Positions 15,554-23,597 of a DNA stretch of 64,000 bases are shown here, piece by piece; position 1 is the stretch's first letter; every line of letters begins with the position of its first letter. Below the pieces are notes generated by a model. That model saw only the letters and a list, made by a program, of their open reading frames with translations, ran no database searches and was not told the origin of the DNA. Source of the DNA: Rhizobium sp. Root1203 (lineage in GTDB: Bacteria > Pseudomonadota > Alphaproteobacteria > Rhizobiales > Rhizobiaceae); NCBI RefSeq assembly GCF_001424945.1, contig NZ_LMCW01000067.1:1-64000 (forward strand), in the 5' to 3' direction. The translations under genes and the position numbers were made by a program.

Positions 15554-17041
15554 GAAGAAGCTCCGGAGCTTGCGCGAATGCAGTGCTTCCGGCGGCATCG
15601 CGGCGAGCTTCTGGACCGCGCGGATGCCGATCTGCAGGTGCTGGTTGACCTGCGTTCGGTAGAAGGCGGTCGCCATGCCCGGCAGTTTGAGTTCGCCATG
15701 CAGAGGCTTGTCGGAAACGCAAAGCAGCGTGCCGTAGGGGACGCGAAACCGGAAGCCGTTGGCAGCAATCGTTGCCGATTCCATGTCGAGCGCGATGGCA
15801 CGGGCCTGCGACAGTCGCTTGACTGGTCCGCGCTGGTCGCGCAGTTCCCAGTTGCGGTTGTCGATCGTGCCGACGGTGCCGGTACGCATGATGCGCTTCA
15901 GTTCGAAACCTTCGTAACCGGTGATCTCGGCAACGGCTGCCTCCAGAGCGACCTGCACCTCCGCCAGCGCCGGGATCGGCACCCATACGGGCAGATCGTC
16001 GTCAAGAACGTGATCCTCGCGCATGTAGGCATGCGCCAGCACATAGTCCCCGAGCCGCTGGCTGTTGCGCAGTCCCGCGCAGTGGCCGAGCATCAGCCAG
16101 GCATGCGGCCGCAGCACCGCCACATGGTCGGTGATGGTCTTCGCGTTGGACGGGCCAACGCCGATGTTGATCATCGTGATCCCGGCGTGCCCCTTCTTCT
16201 TGAGGTGATAGGCCGGCATCTGCGGCAGGCGCGTCAGCGTGACGTCCGTTTCCGGATGGCTGCAGCCGGGATGGGTGACGATGTTGCCGGGCTCCACAAA
16301 TGCCGTGTAGCCGTCGCCACCGCCGTCCTCCATCATCTTGCGCGCCCAGGAGCAGAACTCGTCGATGTAGAATTGGTAGTTGGTGAACAGCACGAAGTTC
16401 TGGAAGTGCTGCGCGCTTGTTGCCGTGTAATGCGAGAGGCGCGCCAGCGAATAGTCGATGCGCTGCGCCGTGAAGGGTGCAAGCGGCGACGGTTCGCCGG
16501 GCGGCGGCAGGTATTCGCCGTTGGCGATCTCGTCATCGGTGGTGTTGAGGTCTGGCGTATCGAAGAGATCCCGCATCGGCACATCGGTGAAGGCGGACGC
16601 GGAAGCCTCCACATGCGCGCCTTCGCCGAAGGCGAAATGCAGCGGAATCGGCGTCGTCGATTCCGAGACGACCACCGGTACATTGTGGTTGCGCATCAGA
16701 AGACCAAGCTGCTGTTTCAGGTAGTGCCTGAAGAGCTGCGGATGGGTGATCGTCGTCGTGTAGACGCCCGGCGCTGTCACGTGCCCGTAGGAAAGGCGCG
16801 TATCGATGTGGCCGAAACTTGTCGTCTCGATGCTGACCTGCGGATAGAAGGCGCGGTAGCGGGATGTGAGCGGCGCGCCCTTGGCGAGCGTGGTGAAGTT
16901 CTCGATCAGAAAAGCCGTGTTGCGCTCGTAGAGTGCGGTCAACGCATCGACGGCTTCCACGGGATCGTCGAACGTCTGCGGCACGAACGGCGTGGGGGAC
17001 AAAATGTCGAGAGGGGCAGAAGGAGAGATTCGTTTGCTCAT
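15536..17041 (-). CDS. amn: AMP nucleosidase
   Basis: This 501-residue protein matches AMP nucleosidase, which hydrolyses AMP to adenine and ribose 5-phosphate and so sets the adenylate pool. It has the N-terminal AMN-specific domain (PFVPQTFDDPVEAVDALT) and a C-terminal purine-phosphorylase-like domain with MINIGVGPSNAKTITDH and WLMLGHCAGLR. Near the end, IALDMESATIAANGFR provides the ribose-binding methionine-glutamate pair. The length is typical. It is a single gene with its own ATG and a terminator at its end. Confidence 0.93.
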   Translation of the reverse strand: MSKRISPSAPLDILSPTPFVPQTFDDPVEAVDALTALYERNTAFLIENFTTLAKGAPLTSRYRAFYPQVSIETTSFGHIDTRLSYGHVTAPGVYTTTITHPQLFRHYLKQQLGLLMRNHNVPVVVSESTTPIPLHFAFGEGAHVEASASAFTDVPMRDLFDTPDLNTTDDEIANGEYLPPPGEPSPLAPFTAQRIDYSLARLSHYTATSAQHFQNFVLFTNYQFYIDEFCSWARKMMEDGGGDGYTAFVEPGNIVTHPGCSHPETDVTLTRLPQMPAYHLKKKGHAGITMINIGVGPSNAKTITDHVAVLRPHAWLMLGHCAGLRNSQRLGDYVLAHAYMREDHVLDDDLPVWVPIPALAEVQVALEAAVAEITGYEGFELKRIMRTGTVGTIDNRNWELRDQRGPVKRLSQARAIALDMESATIAANGFRFRVPYGTLLCVSDKPLHGELKLPGMATAFYRTQVNQHLQIGIRAVQKLAAMPPEALHSRKLRSFFETAFQ

Positions 17042-17117
17042 GAGACATTATAGAGCGTTGTTTTTGACAAGCAAACGACGCGTTCCCCGGGAACGCACAG
17101 TTTCCAACGACGATGCG

Positions 17118-17300
17118 TTAGTTCATTGCCGTGCAGTGCGGGCCGTTTTTGTCGAGGCAGGTGTAGTTCGCGCCGAAGTGCGACTGGGCGCCGCCACCGG
17201 CATTACGGTTGACGACAGCCGAAAACGAAACGGCGAAGATCGCCGCAAAGAGCGTAATGATGGTGAAGCGTCTTGCCAGTATCAACACGTCCATGTCCAT
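17118..17300 (-). CDS. Small exported or membrane-anchored protein, unknown function
   Basis: This 60-residue protein begins MDMDVLILARR and has one hydrophobic segment (about residues 12-30) followed by a short region with two cysteines (YTCLDKNGPHC). GGAG lies seven bases before the ATG. The pattern suggests a signal anchor or uncleaved signal peptide with a small periplasmic tail, perhaps with a disulfide. The ORF is open to 17498 without a better start. Similar short proteins are common in rhizobia, but I do not recognise a named family. Confidence 0.55.
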   Translation of the reverse strand: MDMDVLILARRFTIITLFAAIFAVSFSAVVNRNAGGGAQSHFGANYTCLDKNGPHCTAMN

Positions 17301-17529
17301 GTCCTTGCTCCATGTGGTGTGCAGCAGCGCGTTGCTGCATCTTGCCGATGCGCCGCGCTTTACTCTGACACCGTTTTGCCATGGTCCGGCTGAACCGGTG
17401 CTGAGACGGCGGTTCATCCGCCGTTCAGGAAGCGGGCCCGCGCTGCAGGCGCTGCAGATTTCTTCGATGGCAAGGAAATAGGAGAAGGCGCCCGGCATGG
17501 ACCGAGCGCCTCGCGTTAGTCCGGCTGTT

Positions 17530-17868
17530 TCAAAGACGCGTCCAGGTCTGCGACTTGCACAGGACCGACATGACGCATCCCTTCATCCTCAGCGTGCTGC
17601 CGGAGATGATGCCCGAACCGCTATAGGTCTTGTTGTTGGCGGGATCGGTGATTTCCCCATTGTAGGTTCCGTCGGTTCCCGCGAGCCTGCCGATGTTCCG
17701 GCCTGCGAATTTGCCGGTTTTCAACGTGATGCAATAGCTCCCGCCGCAGGATGCAATCACTGCCGTGTCCCCCGCCATGGTCTTCCACCTGCCCACGATG
17801 GGCTCGTCTGCATGGGCAAGCGTCGCCGAAAGCGCCAATGCGCCTGCGAGAATCAAGCTGCGGATCAT
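17530..17868 (-). CDS. DUF2147 domain exported protein
   Basis: This 112-residue protein has a Sec signal peptide (MIRSLILAGALALSATLAHA) and a DUF2147 domain with the characteristic GRWKT start, the SGSGIISGSTLRMKGC run and two cysteine pairs (CGGSYC, and CVMSVLC near the C-terminus) that probably form disulfides in the periplasm. The ATG at 17868 is preceded by GGGAGGAA. DUF2147 proteins are small beta-rich lipocalin-like proteins of unknown role. It is a single gene. Confidence 0.82.
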   Translation of the reverse strand: MIRSLILAGALALSATLAHADEPIVGRWKTMAGDTAVIASCGGSYCITLKTGKFAGRNIGRLAGTDGTYNGEITDPANNKTYSGSGIISGSTLRMKGCVMSVLCKSQTWTRL

Positions 17869-18307
17869 CTGTTCCTCCCTGTTGTCCAAACGGCGCGGAA
17901 AATAACTGACGCGAACGTAAAGGTAAATATGAGCGAGGCGCGATAAAATCGCAAATCCGGACGTCGCAAGCGGCTGAAGACGACCGCTTCCAATCTTATC
18001 AGCTCATTTCGTGGTGAATGAATGGTTGATTTTCAAATCTGAATTTTCCGTAAATCCGGCGCCGGAATCCTTAATTTGCAAGCCATCCGATGTTTAACGA
18101 AAACCCAATTTTACCAAGTGTTTGCACTTTGTTTGTCTCAAATTAATCATGCATTTTAGGCGTTTTTTGAAAGCGCTCCTGCATAGTGGAGACATCAAAC
18201 GAGCGGGGCAAACCCGCCGAACCCAAGGACCAAACGCCGCGTTAGACGGCAAGGCCCGGACGGTAAAACAGGGTAAGTCGACAACAGGCTAAACAGGGAT
18301 AAAACCG
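17869..18307. other. Intergenic region upstream of the Sel1 small gene
   Basis: This A/T-rich stretch of about 440 bases carries the promoters of the DUF2147 gene and of the Sel1 gene. A TTGAAA at 18167 lies suitably upstream of the latter, and the transcript would have a leader of about 110 bases including a short hairpin GCGGG-CCCGC at 18203-18217. No ORF or known RNA was recognised. Confidence 0.4.
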
Positions 18308-18574
18308 ATGGCACGCTTTGAAATGCACAATGCTGAAATGGCCACCATGGGTGGCGACAACAACGCCGATGTCTTCTGCGAAATGGGTCTGATGTATGCA
18401 ACCGGCCGCGGCTGCGCCGTCGATCTGGTCGCGGCTCACAAATGGTTGAACATCGCCGCAATCAAAGGCAACGATCGTGCGGCCGAACTCCGCGCCGATC
18501 TCGCCGCAAGCATGGACAAGATGCAACTGGCCGAAGCGCTCCGCGCCGCCCGCGAATGGATGACGATCCACTGA
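18308..18574 (+). CDS. Short Sel1-repeat protein
   Basis: This 88-residue cytoplasmic protein contains one Sel1-like repeat (about residues 20-58, FCEMGLMYATGRGCAVDLVAAHKWLNIAA) flanked by helical segments. Sel1 repeats are TPR-like protein-binding units, normally found in longer arrays, so a single-repeat protein probably acts as a small adaptor. It has an ATG with a weak AGGG site and a long leader. Rhizobia commonly carry such short Sel1 genes; the partner is unknown. Confidence 0.8.
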   Translation: MARFEMHNAEMATMGGDNNADVFCEMGLMYATGRGCAVDLVAAHKWLNIAAIKGNDRAAELRADLAASMDKMQLAEALRAAREWMTIH

Positions 18575-18661
18575 GGCTCATCGCGCCCGCGACAACGAGA
18601 TAAGAACAACACCTCGGAAGAGGGGGGTGGCAGGGCCTGCATGGGTCGATGCCAGAATGAA

Positions 18662-18697
18662 GAACCGCGACCGGCAGGAACAAGGCCGGCGCGGTTC
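18662..18697. terminator. Hairpin between the Sel1 gene and the HisC-like gene
   Basis: GAACCGCG-A-CCGGC (18662-18675) pairs with GCCGG-CGCGGTTC (18685-18697), thirteen pairs with one bulged A. It lies between two convergent genes and probably terminates both. Confidence 0.6.
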
Positions 18698-18710
18698 GTG
18701 TCGTTTGCGA

Positions 18711-19823
18711 TCAGCCGAGCGACTTGAGAACCTGCGGCAAGGCATCCTCGAACAGGGCCAGATCGGCTTCAGGACCGACGCTGACACGGATGCAGCGGTT
18801 GAGCGGCGCGACACCCGGCATGCGGATGAAGACTCCGTGCTGCATGAGCCCGTCTACGATCGCGCGGGCATGGGCGCCGTCGCGCCCGGCATCGATTGCG
18901 ACGAAGTTGGTCGCGGACGCGAGGGGCGCGAGGCCGTTCGCTCTCGCGATGACGGAAATCCGATCCCGTGCTGCATGAATATTGGCAACCACTTCGGAAA
19001 GGTAGGCCTGATCCTTCAATGCCGCGAGCGCAGCCACGGTTGCCAGCCGGTTCATGCCGAAATGGTTGCGGATCTTGTCGAAAGCCAAAGCTGTGCCCGG
19101 CGTGGATATGGCGTAGCCCACCCTGGCGCCGGCAAGGCCGTAGGCCTTCGAGAAGGTACGCGTGCGAATGACGTTTGGCAGGTCGATCAGCGACGTGATC
19201 GAGGGTAGGGCGGCTGCCGGACCCGTTTCGCTGTACGCTTCATCGAGAATGAGAAGCGTCGTCTCAGGCAGCGCCTTGGCAAAGGCCACGATGCTGCCTG
19301 CATCCCACCAGCTTCCCATCGGATTGTCCGGATTTGCGAAGTAGACGAGCGGCGGATTTTGGCGCTTCACCGCATCGAGCAGCCCTTCCAGATCTTCGCG
19401 ATCATTGCTGTAGGGAACCGTGACCAACTGGCCGCCGAAGCCCGCAACATGGAAGTTGAAGGTCGGATATCCCCCAAGCGACGTCACGACGGGCGCGCCG
19501 GGTTCGACAACCAGGCGCACGATCTGGCCGAGCAACTCGTCGATGCCACCGCCGATCGCGATGTTCGCAGCCGCTGTTCCGAGATGCGCGGCAAGCGCTT
19601 CCTTCAGGGTATGATTTTCCGGGTCGTTGTACTTCCAGATGTCGCCGGCCTGTTCGCGCATGGCCGCCAGCACCGACGGGGCGGGGCCGAAGCCGTTCTC
19701 GTTTGCGCCGATGCGCGCTTTGACGAGAAGCCCGCTCTGGCGCTCGATCGCTTCGGGGCCGACAAAGGGAACGGTGGAGGGAAGGGCGCTGGCGAGCGGA
19801 GTGAAGCGCGAGAAGGCGGACAT
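18711..19823 (-). CDS. Class I/II PLP aminotransferase, HisC-like
   Basis: This 370-residue protein matches the histidinol-phosphate aminotransferase branch of fold-type I PLP enzymes. The ANENGFGP motif is at residues 40-47, NPDNPMG at 164-170, the PLP-binding aspartate in LILDEAY at about 194, and the Schiff-base lysine in RTFSKAYGLAGARVGY at 226. It is not next to other his genes, so it may act on histidinol phosphate, phenylalanine or a related amino acid. It stands alone. Several rhizobial genomes carry more than one HisC-like gene, so the substrate is left open. Confidence 0.85.
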   Translation of the reverse strand: MSAFSRFTPLASALPSTVPFVGPEAIERQSGLLVKARIGANENGFGPAPSVLAAMREQAGDIWKYNDPENHTLKEALAAHLGTAAANIAIGGGIDELLGQIVRLVVEPGAPVVTSLGGYPTFNFHVAGFGGQLVTVPYSNDREDLEGLLDAVKRQNPPLVYFANPDNPMGSWWDAGSIVAFAKALPETTLLILDEAYSETGPAAALPSITSLIDLPNVIRTRTFSKAYGLAGARVGYAISTPGTALAFDKIRNHFGMNRLATVAALAALKDQAYLSEVVANIHAARDRISVIARANGLAPLASATNFVAIDAGRDGAHARAIVDGLMQHGVFIRMPGVAPLNRCIRVSVGPEADLALFEDALPQVLKSLG

Positions 19824-19914
19824 TCTAGGGCATTTCCCAAGGCTGTGAAAATCGCGCCAACAATAGGCGCTGACATGGCCAAGGCAAGGAAGATTATTCG
19901 CCGAAATGTCCGAA

Positions 19915-20310
19915 TTACATGCTGATCGTGCGGCCCGCCTGGATGGCTTCCATGTTGCCGATCATGAAGTCGGCGCGGACGACGTTTCGCAGCACTTCGG
20001 GCTCGATCGTGTTGATAAATCGAACGTTGATCCGTTCATTGCGGCGAAAGACTTCGGCGCAGCCGATCCGATAGGCAAGGCCGAGAATGTTCAGGTAATA
20101 GTGCTTCGGCAGACCGGTGGTCGATGAAACGAGGAACGTGGCACCGCCTCGTGAAATGTCGATGATCTCGGCGCTGCGCACCGATATTCCGGTCAGGCAG
20201 GGACGAACGGCAACGATTCGGGCGGGACGCCTGACGCTGAACAGTTCCCAGCGTGTCTCATAGACTTCCGACTTGACGGTCGCGAGGTGTGTGGCACGAA
20301 GCATCGACAT
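19915..20310 (-). CDS. PilZ domain protein
   Basis: This 131-residue protein is a single PilZ-type beta-barrel. It has the RRPARI element corresponding to RxxxR at about residues 27-32 and DISRGGA, corresponding to D/NxSxxG, near residue 51, so it could bind cyclic di-GMP. The later part (LNILGLAYRIGCAEVFRRNERINVRFIN) matches a paralogue at 21492-21836. GGGGAG precedes the ATG. It probably acts as a c-di-GMP effector for surface or motility functions; no target is identified. It is separated from the next gene by a 120-base gap. Confidence 0.72.
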   Translation of the reverse strand: MSMLRATHLATVKSEVYETRWELFSVRRPARIVAVRPCLTGISVRSAEIIDISRGGATFLVSSTTGLPKHYYLNILGLAYRIGCAEVFRRNERINVRFINTIEPEVLRNVVRADFMIGNMEAIQAGRTISM

Positions 20311-20432
20311 GGCAGCTGGCTCCCCAGACCAAGATAATCCCAGTCTTCCAGGCAGACCCTCACACGAATGATTTTCGCATTTGTCAAAGAAGAATATACA
20401 ATTTTAGGGAAGCAGGATTTTGTTCGCCCGCA

Positions 20433-20834
20433 TCACGCGAATGTCCGCACCGCAACGAAACCGCCAGCCGCCGTCAGCGCAGTCACGAACCCGCCCCAGG
20501 CAAGATCCACCAGGCTCATTGCGAGCGGCCAGTTTTTCAAGGTGGCGAGATTGGTGAGGTCGTATGTGCCGTATGCGGCAAGTCCGAGAACCGCGCCATA
20601 GCCAATTGCCGTGATGACGGAGCCGGCACCGAGCGCTGGAGCAACTGCGAGAATCGCCACTGCGGCGGCAAAAAACAGGTAGAAAACGGCCGCAACCGCG
20701 GGATTTGGCGAAGGTAACATCATGTCGCCGAGCTGGTCGCGGTAGAATGTTCGGGCAATGACCCCGAGCCAGATCACATCGAGGACAACCAGGGTGGCGA
20801 GCGAACCGGCATAGGCGATGACTGCGGTCTTCAT
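20433..20834 (-). CDS. DUF2177 family membrane protein
   Basis: This 133-residue protein starts MKTAVIAYAGSLATLVVLDVIWLG and has four membrane segments, matching DUF2177. The family signature includes YRDQLGDMMLPSPN in the first loop and YGTYDLTNLATLKNWP in the third. Its function is unknown. The frame is open upstream to 20945, but the ATG at 20834 fits the family. It is divergent from the host-attachment-family gene. Confidence 0.85.
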   Translation of the reverse strand: MKTAVIAYAGSLATLVVLDVIWLGVIARTFYRDQLGDMMLPSPNPAVAAVFYLFFAAAVAILAVAPALGAGSVITAIGYGAVLGLAAYGTYDLTNLATLKNWPLAMSLVDLAWGGFVTALTAAGGFVAVRTFA

Positions 20835-20993
20835 CTGAATTTTCCCGTGAGCATGTCCTTCTACGCGCCGAAACGGGATTGGATCGTCCCGAATGCGAAA
20901 TCTCCCGATGCGGCCCGAACTCTTTCGGCGTCTACACGTTTGCATTGAGTACGGGGCGCATCAGCGCTCGGATAAAACAGCGAGGAAATGAAG

Positions 20994-21440
20994 ATGGCTG
21001 ACATCAGGGTGCCGCGGAAATCATGGGTAGTTGTTTGCGACGGAGGGAAGGCTCTGATCTTGCAGAACGATGGCGATGCCGGAGGGGTAGATCTGAGCGT
21101 CAAGGAGACGTTGAGCCAGCCGAATGAGCCCGACCGTGAGCTAGGCACCGGCAAACCGGGGCGAACGCATGCTGCCGACGGAAGGAGCGGAAGCGCGGTA
21201 GAGGAAACCGATTGGCACGAACAGGCCGAGGTGGAGTTTCTGAAGCAGGTGGCGTCGAGATTGGAGATGCTGGTCCGGGAGAGGGACGCGCAACATATCG
21301 TGCTTGTAGCGCCGCCGAGGGCACTCGGCACCCTGAGGGTAAATCTCAGTCCCGGCGCGCAAGCGATGATCTCGGCAGAACTGGCCAAGGACTATACCAA
21401 TCTGCCAATCGAGCAGATCGAGCGGCGATTGGTTGCCTGA
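20994..21440 (+). CDS. Host-attachment family protein
   Basis: This 148-residue protein matches the family annotated as 'protein required for attachment to host cells'. It begins MADIRVPRKSWVVVCDGGKALIL, keeps the central FLKQVASRLEMLVRERD helix and VLVAPPRALGTLR strand-turn, and ends with LAKDYTNLPIEQIERRL, as relatives do. The ATG at 20994 is chosen over 20988 because GAGG is then eight bases away. The name comes from an Agrobacterium phenotype report; the molecular activity is unknown, although the fold resembles archaeal release-factor-like nucleic-acid-binding domains. Confidence 0.82.
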   Translation: MADIRVPRKSWVVVCDGGKALILQNDGDAGGVDLSVKETLSQPNEPDRELGTGKPGRTHAADGRSGSAVEETDWHEQAEVEFLKQVASRLEMLVRERDAQHIVLVAPPRALGTLRVNLSPGAQAMISAELAKDYTNLPIEQIERRLVA

Positions 21441-21491
21441 TCACACATGAAGCGACGGGGAAGCGGCACGCTTTTCCGTCGCCGAAAGACG

Positions 21492-21836
21492 TCAGCTTTC
21501 GAAATTCAGCCGCAGCACATGATGCAGGAATTCGGGGTTGATCAGCATGTTGAAGCTGATCGTGACAAGTTCGCCCTCGCGCTTGACGACCGTTGAGCCG
21601 ATCTCATCGTGAATGCCGAGTATTTCCAGGAAAAAATGGTTTGGAACCTCGAGGTTTGGGCTGACTTCGAGGACCGCGCCCGCCAGGGTGATCGTGCGGA
21701 TCAGGCACCGGACCTGAGTGCCGGTGCTGAGGTGATGGCCGACGAAGATGATTTTGCCGGGACGGTCGAGCGAAAACTCCCGGTACGCCTGCTCGGGCTG
21801 GGGATGCTCGGTATCGAGGTGCATCTGAAAGGCCAT
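21492..21836 (-). CDS. Degenerate PilZ-like protein, paralogue of 19915-20310
   Basis: This 114-residue protein resembles the PilZ protein at 19915-20310, especially HFFLEILGIHDEIGSTVV compared with HYYLNILGLAYRIGCAEV, and both end with a similar helix (EFLHHVLRLNFES compared with EVLRNVVRADF). The c-di-GMP-binding signatures are altered: RxxxR reads DRPGK, and D/NxSxxG reads TITLAGA, so ligand binding is doubtful. GGAGG is well placed before the ATG. It may be a partner or antagonist of its paralogue, which is an inference. Confidence 0.6.
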   Translation of the reverse strand: MAFQMHLDTEHPQPEQAYREFSLDRPGKIIFVGHHLSTGTQVRCLIRTITLAGAVLEVSPNLEVPNHFFLEILGIHDEIGSTVVKREGELVTISFNMLINPEFLHHVLRLNFES

Positions 21837-22171
21837 GTTAGCCTCCGCTTGTTGTCTGGTTTCAATCTAGCTCAAGAATGCTGTCAAATTCTGAATAACG
21901 TCTTTAAGATCCGAACCTTATGCGTGCCTTGACGGCAAATCGGCTTATTGTTGGGCAGGATCTCGCGATCTTTGCTGCAAATTTACCCATCTTGACAGTC
22001 TTGGCGATGTTGCTGCATATCGAAGGCGGTATGAGGCGCCAGCCGCTCGCGGATGAAAATCCTTGGTGAAGCCTTTGCAGTACATGGTCACAGCCATTTT
22101 TGAGCATGCTGACTGACGGAAATGCGAGCCCCTTTTACAGTCGATAGCATGCCTTTCGAAAGGCTGAACCT
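21837..22171. other. Intergenic region between the PilZ-like and Glyoxalase_8 genes
   Basis: This stretch of 335 bases includes a good candidate forward promoter, CTTGAC at 21991-21996 and TGCATA at 22014-22019 with a 17-base spacer, about 150 bases before the next gene. The leader that would follow contains no recognisable ORF or RNA. Confidence 0.4.
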
Positions 22172-22603
22172 ATGATTTACCCTTCAATCGATGATCTGAA
22201 GGTCCAGGCAAAACGCTTGCGTCAGGCCATGGAAACGAGCGGCACCTCGCTGTCTCACAGCGCTGCGTTGGAACTCGTTGCCAGGCAGCAAGGCGCTCGC
22301 GACTGGAATACCCTCGCCGCACTCGCCGCCAAGTCGAACGCACAGCCGGTCACTTCAATTGCCGTGGGTGCGCAGGTGAGCGGCCGTTACCTGGATCAGC
22401 CGTTCACCGGCAGGATTCTGGCGCTCGCCGAACTCGCGGGCGGTCTTCACAGGATCACCATCCATTTCGACAGTCCGGTGGACGTGGTGACGTTCGAGAG
22501 CTTCTCGGCCTTCCGACAGCGCATCACCGCGCAGATCGACGGAAACGGCGTATCGCCGCGAAAAACCTCGAACGGCGTCCCCCACCTCGTTCTGAGCATC
22601 TGA
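22172..22603 (+). CDS. Glyoxalase_8-type domain protein
   Basis: This 143-residue protein starts with the helix LKVQAKRLRQAMETSG followed by SHSAALELVARQQGARDWNTLAALAA, the pattern of the small N-terminal domain annotated as 'glyoxalase superfamily protein' (Glyoxalase_8). The remaining part is beta-rich (VSGRYLDQPFTGRILALAEL) and resembles the usual accompanying domain. No catalytic residues can be assigned, and its role is unknown. It ends just before a strong terminator shared with iolB. Confidence 0.7.
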   Translation: MIYPSIDDLKVQAKRLRQAMETSGTSLSHSAALELVARQQGARDWNTLAALAAKSNAQPVTSIAVGAQVSGRYLDQPFTGRILALAELAGGLHRITIHFDSPVDVVTFESFSAFRQRITAQIDGNGVSPRKTSNGVPHLVLSI

Positions 22604-22622
22604 GACTTTTGGCATAGAAAAC

Positions 22623-22648
22623 AAGCCGCGCTGTTGAGGCGCGGCTTT
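22623..22648. terminator. Bidirectional terminator between the Glyoxalase_8 gene and iolB
   Basis: AAGCCGCGC and GCGCGGCTT form a perfect nine-pair stem with a seven-base loop, followed by T in the forward direction and preceded by A-rich sequence that gives T in the reverse transcript. It lies between two convergent genes. Confidence 0.75.
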
Positions 22649-22653
22649 CGATG

Positions 22654-23451
22654 TCACGCCTTCAACAGCCATTCGTGCTCCGGGGCATTGTGGAATTTCC
22701 ACACCCGCTTCGGGCCGGCCATGACGTTCAGGTAGTAGAGGTCGTAGCCGTGGCAGGCGGCGCACGGGTGATAGCCCTTCGGCACCAGCGTCACGTCGCC
22801 GTCTTCAAGCACCATCACCTCGTCCAGCGATCGATCGTCTGTGTAGACGCGCTGAAAGCCGAAGCCCTGCGGCGGGTTCAGGCGGTGATAGTAGGTCTCT
22901 TCGAGGAAGCTCTCGTTCGGCAGGTTGTCCTGGTCGTGCTTGTGCGGTGGATAGGAGGAGGTATGACCACCCGGCGTAATGACCTCCACGACCAGCAGCG
23001 AATACGCCGAGGCATCGTCCTCGGGCATGATGTTGTTGACGTGGCGCACGTTCGTGCCCTTGCCGCGCGTGAGGGCAGGATGCGTACCGGGCGGGATCGC
23101 CTTGGCTTCGTAGGTGCCGCCGCCTGGCGCCGAGCAGACGGCGAGTTCGAGATCCGTCTCCGCCGTGACCGACCATGCGGATTCCATCGGGATATAGAGC
23201 GCGTGCGGCGCTCCGTCGAACGGGCTCATACGCTCGCCGAGCGTCCCGAAGTCCTTCGTGCCGGCCATGGCCTTGCCCTTGCCGCTCACCCAGACGAGGC
23301 AGATCTCCCGCTCGCCGGTCTCCCCCGACGCCGTTTCACCCGGTTTTAGCCGGTACATATCGAACCCGACATAGGTCCAGCCGGCACTTTCCGGCGTGAC
23401 ATGGGTAACCCGGCCGTTCTTGCCGGATGGCTTGACCTTGAGATTCGGCAT
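22654..23451 (-). CDS. iolB: 5-deoxy-glucuronate isomerase
   Basis: This 265-residue protein is IolB, which isomerises 5-deoxy-glucuronic acid to 2-deoxy-5-keto-gluconic acid in myo-inositol catabolism. It has the two-cupin fold with the HTSSYPPHKHDQDN metal-binding histidines and the conserved ending YYLNVMAGPKRVWKFHNAPEHEW. It is the last gene of the iol run and is separated from iolE by 146 bases containing a palindromic repeat. The length is normal. Confidence 0.95.
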   Translation of the reverse strand: MPNLKVKPSGKNGRVTHVTPESAGWTYVGFDMYRLKPGETASGETGEREICLVWVSGKGKAMAGTKDFGTLGERMSPFDGAPHALYIPMESAWSVTAETDLELAVCSAPGGGTYEAKAIPPGTHPALTRGKGTNVRHVNNIMPEDDASAYSLLVVEVITPGGHTSSYPPHKHDQDNLPNESFLEETYYHRLNPPQGFGFQRVYTDDRSLDEVMVLEDGDVTLVPKGYHPCAACHGYDLYYLNVMAGPKRVWKFHNAPEHEWLLKA

Positions 23452-23484
23452 TGGTGTTTCTCCTCGTCAATTGGTGGGTGCGAA

Positions 23485-23568
23485 CCCCTCATCCGGCTGC
23501 CGCGCCGGCACTCTCCGGTTTCACCTTCTCCCCGGCGGGGAGAAGGTGCCCGAAGGGCGGATGAGGGG
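23485..23568. repeat. RIME/REP-like nested palindrome
   Basis: An outer inverted repeat, CCCCTCATCCG (23485-23495) and CGGATGAGGGG (23558-23568), encloses an inner hairpin CACCTTCTCCCC-GGC-GGGGAGAAGGTG (23522-23548). This is the recognised pattern of rhizobial intergenic mosaic elements (RIME) that recur in many copies. It lies between iolE and iolB, where it could stabilise or end the upstream mRNA. Only one copy is seen in this window. Confidence 0.75.
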
Positions 23569-23597
23569 GCCACTTGCTCCGATGATTTGCGAAACCT

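Noticed and set aside
15539..17053. 504-codon open frame on the plus strand
   Set aside because: It is the antisense shadow of amn, which has strong family motifs; the product is Arg/His/Gly-rich with no domain.
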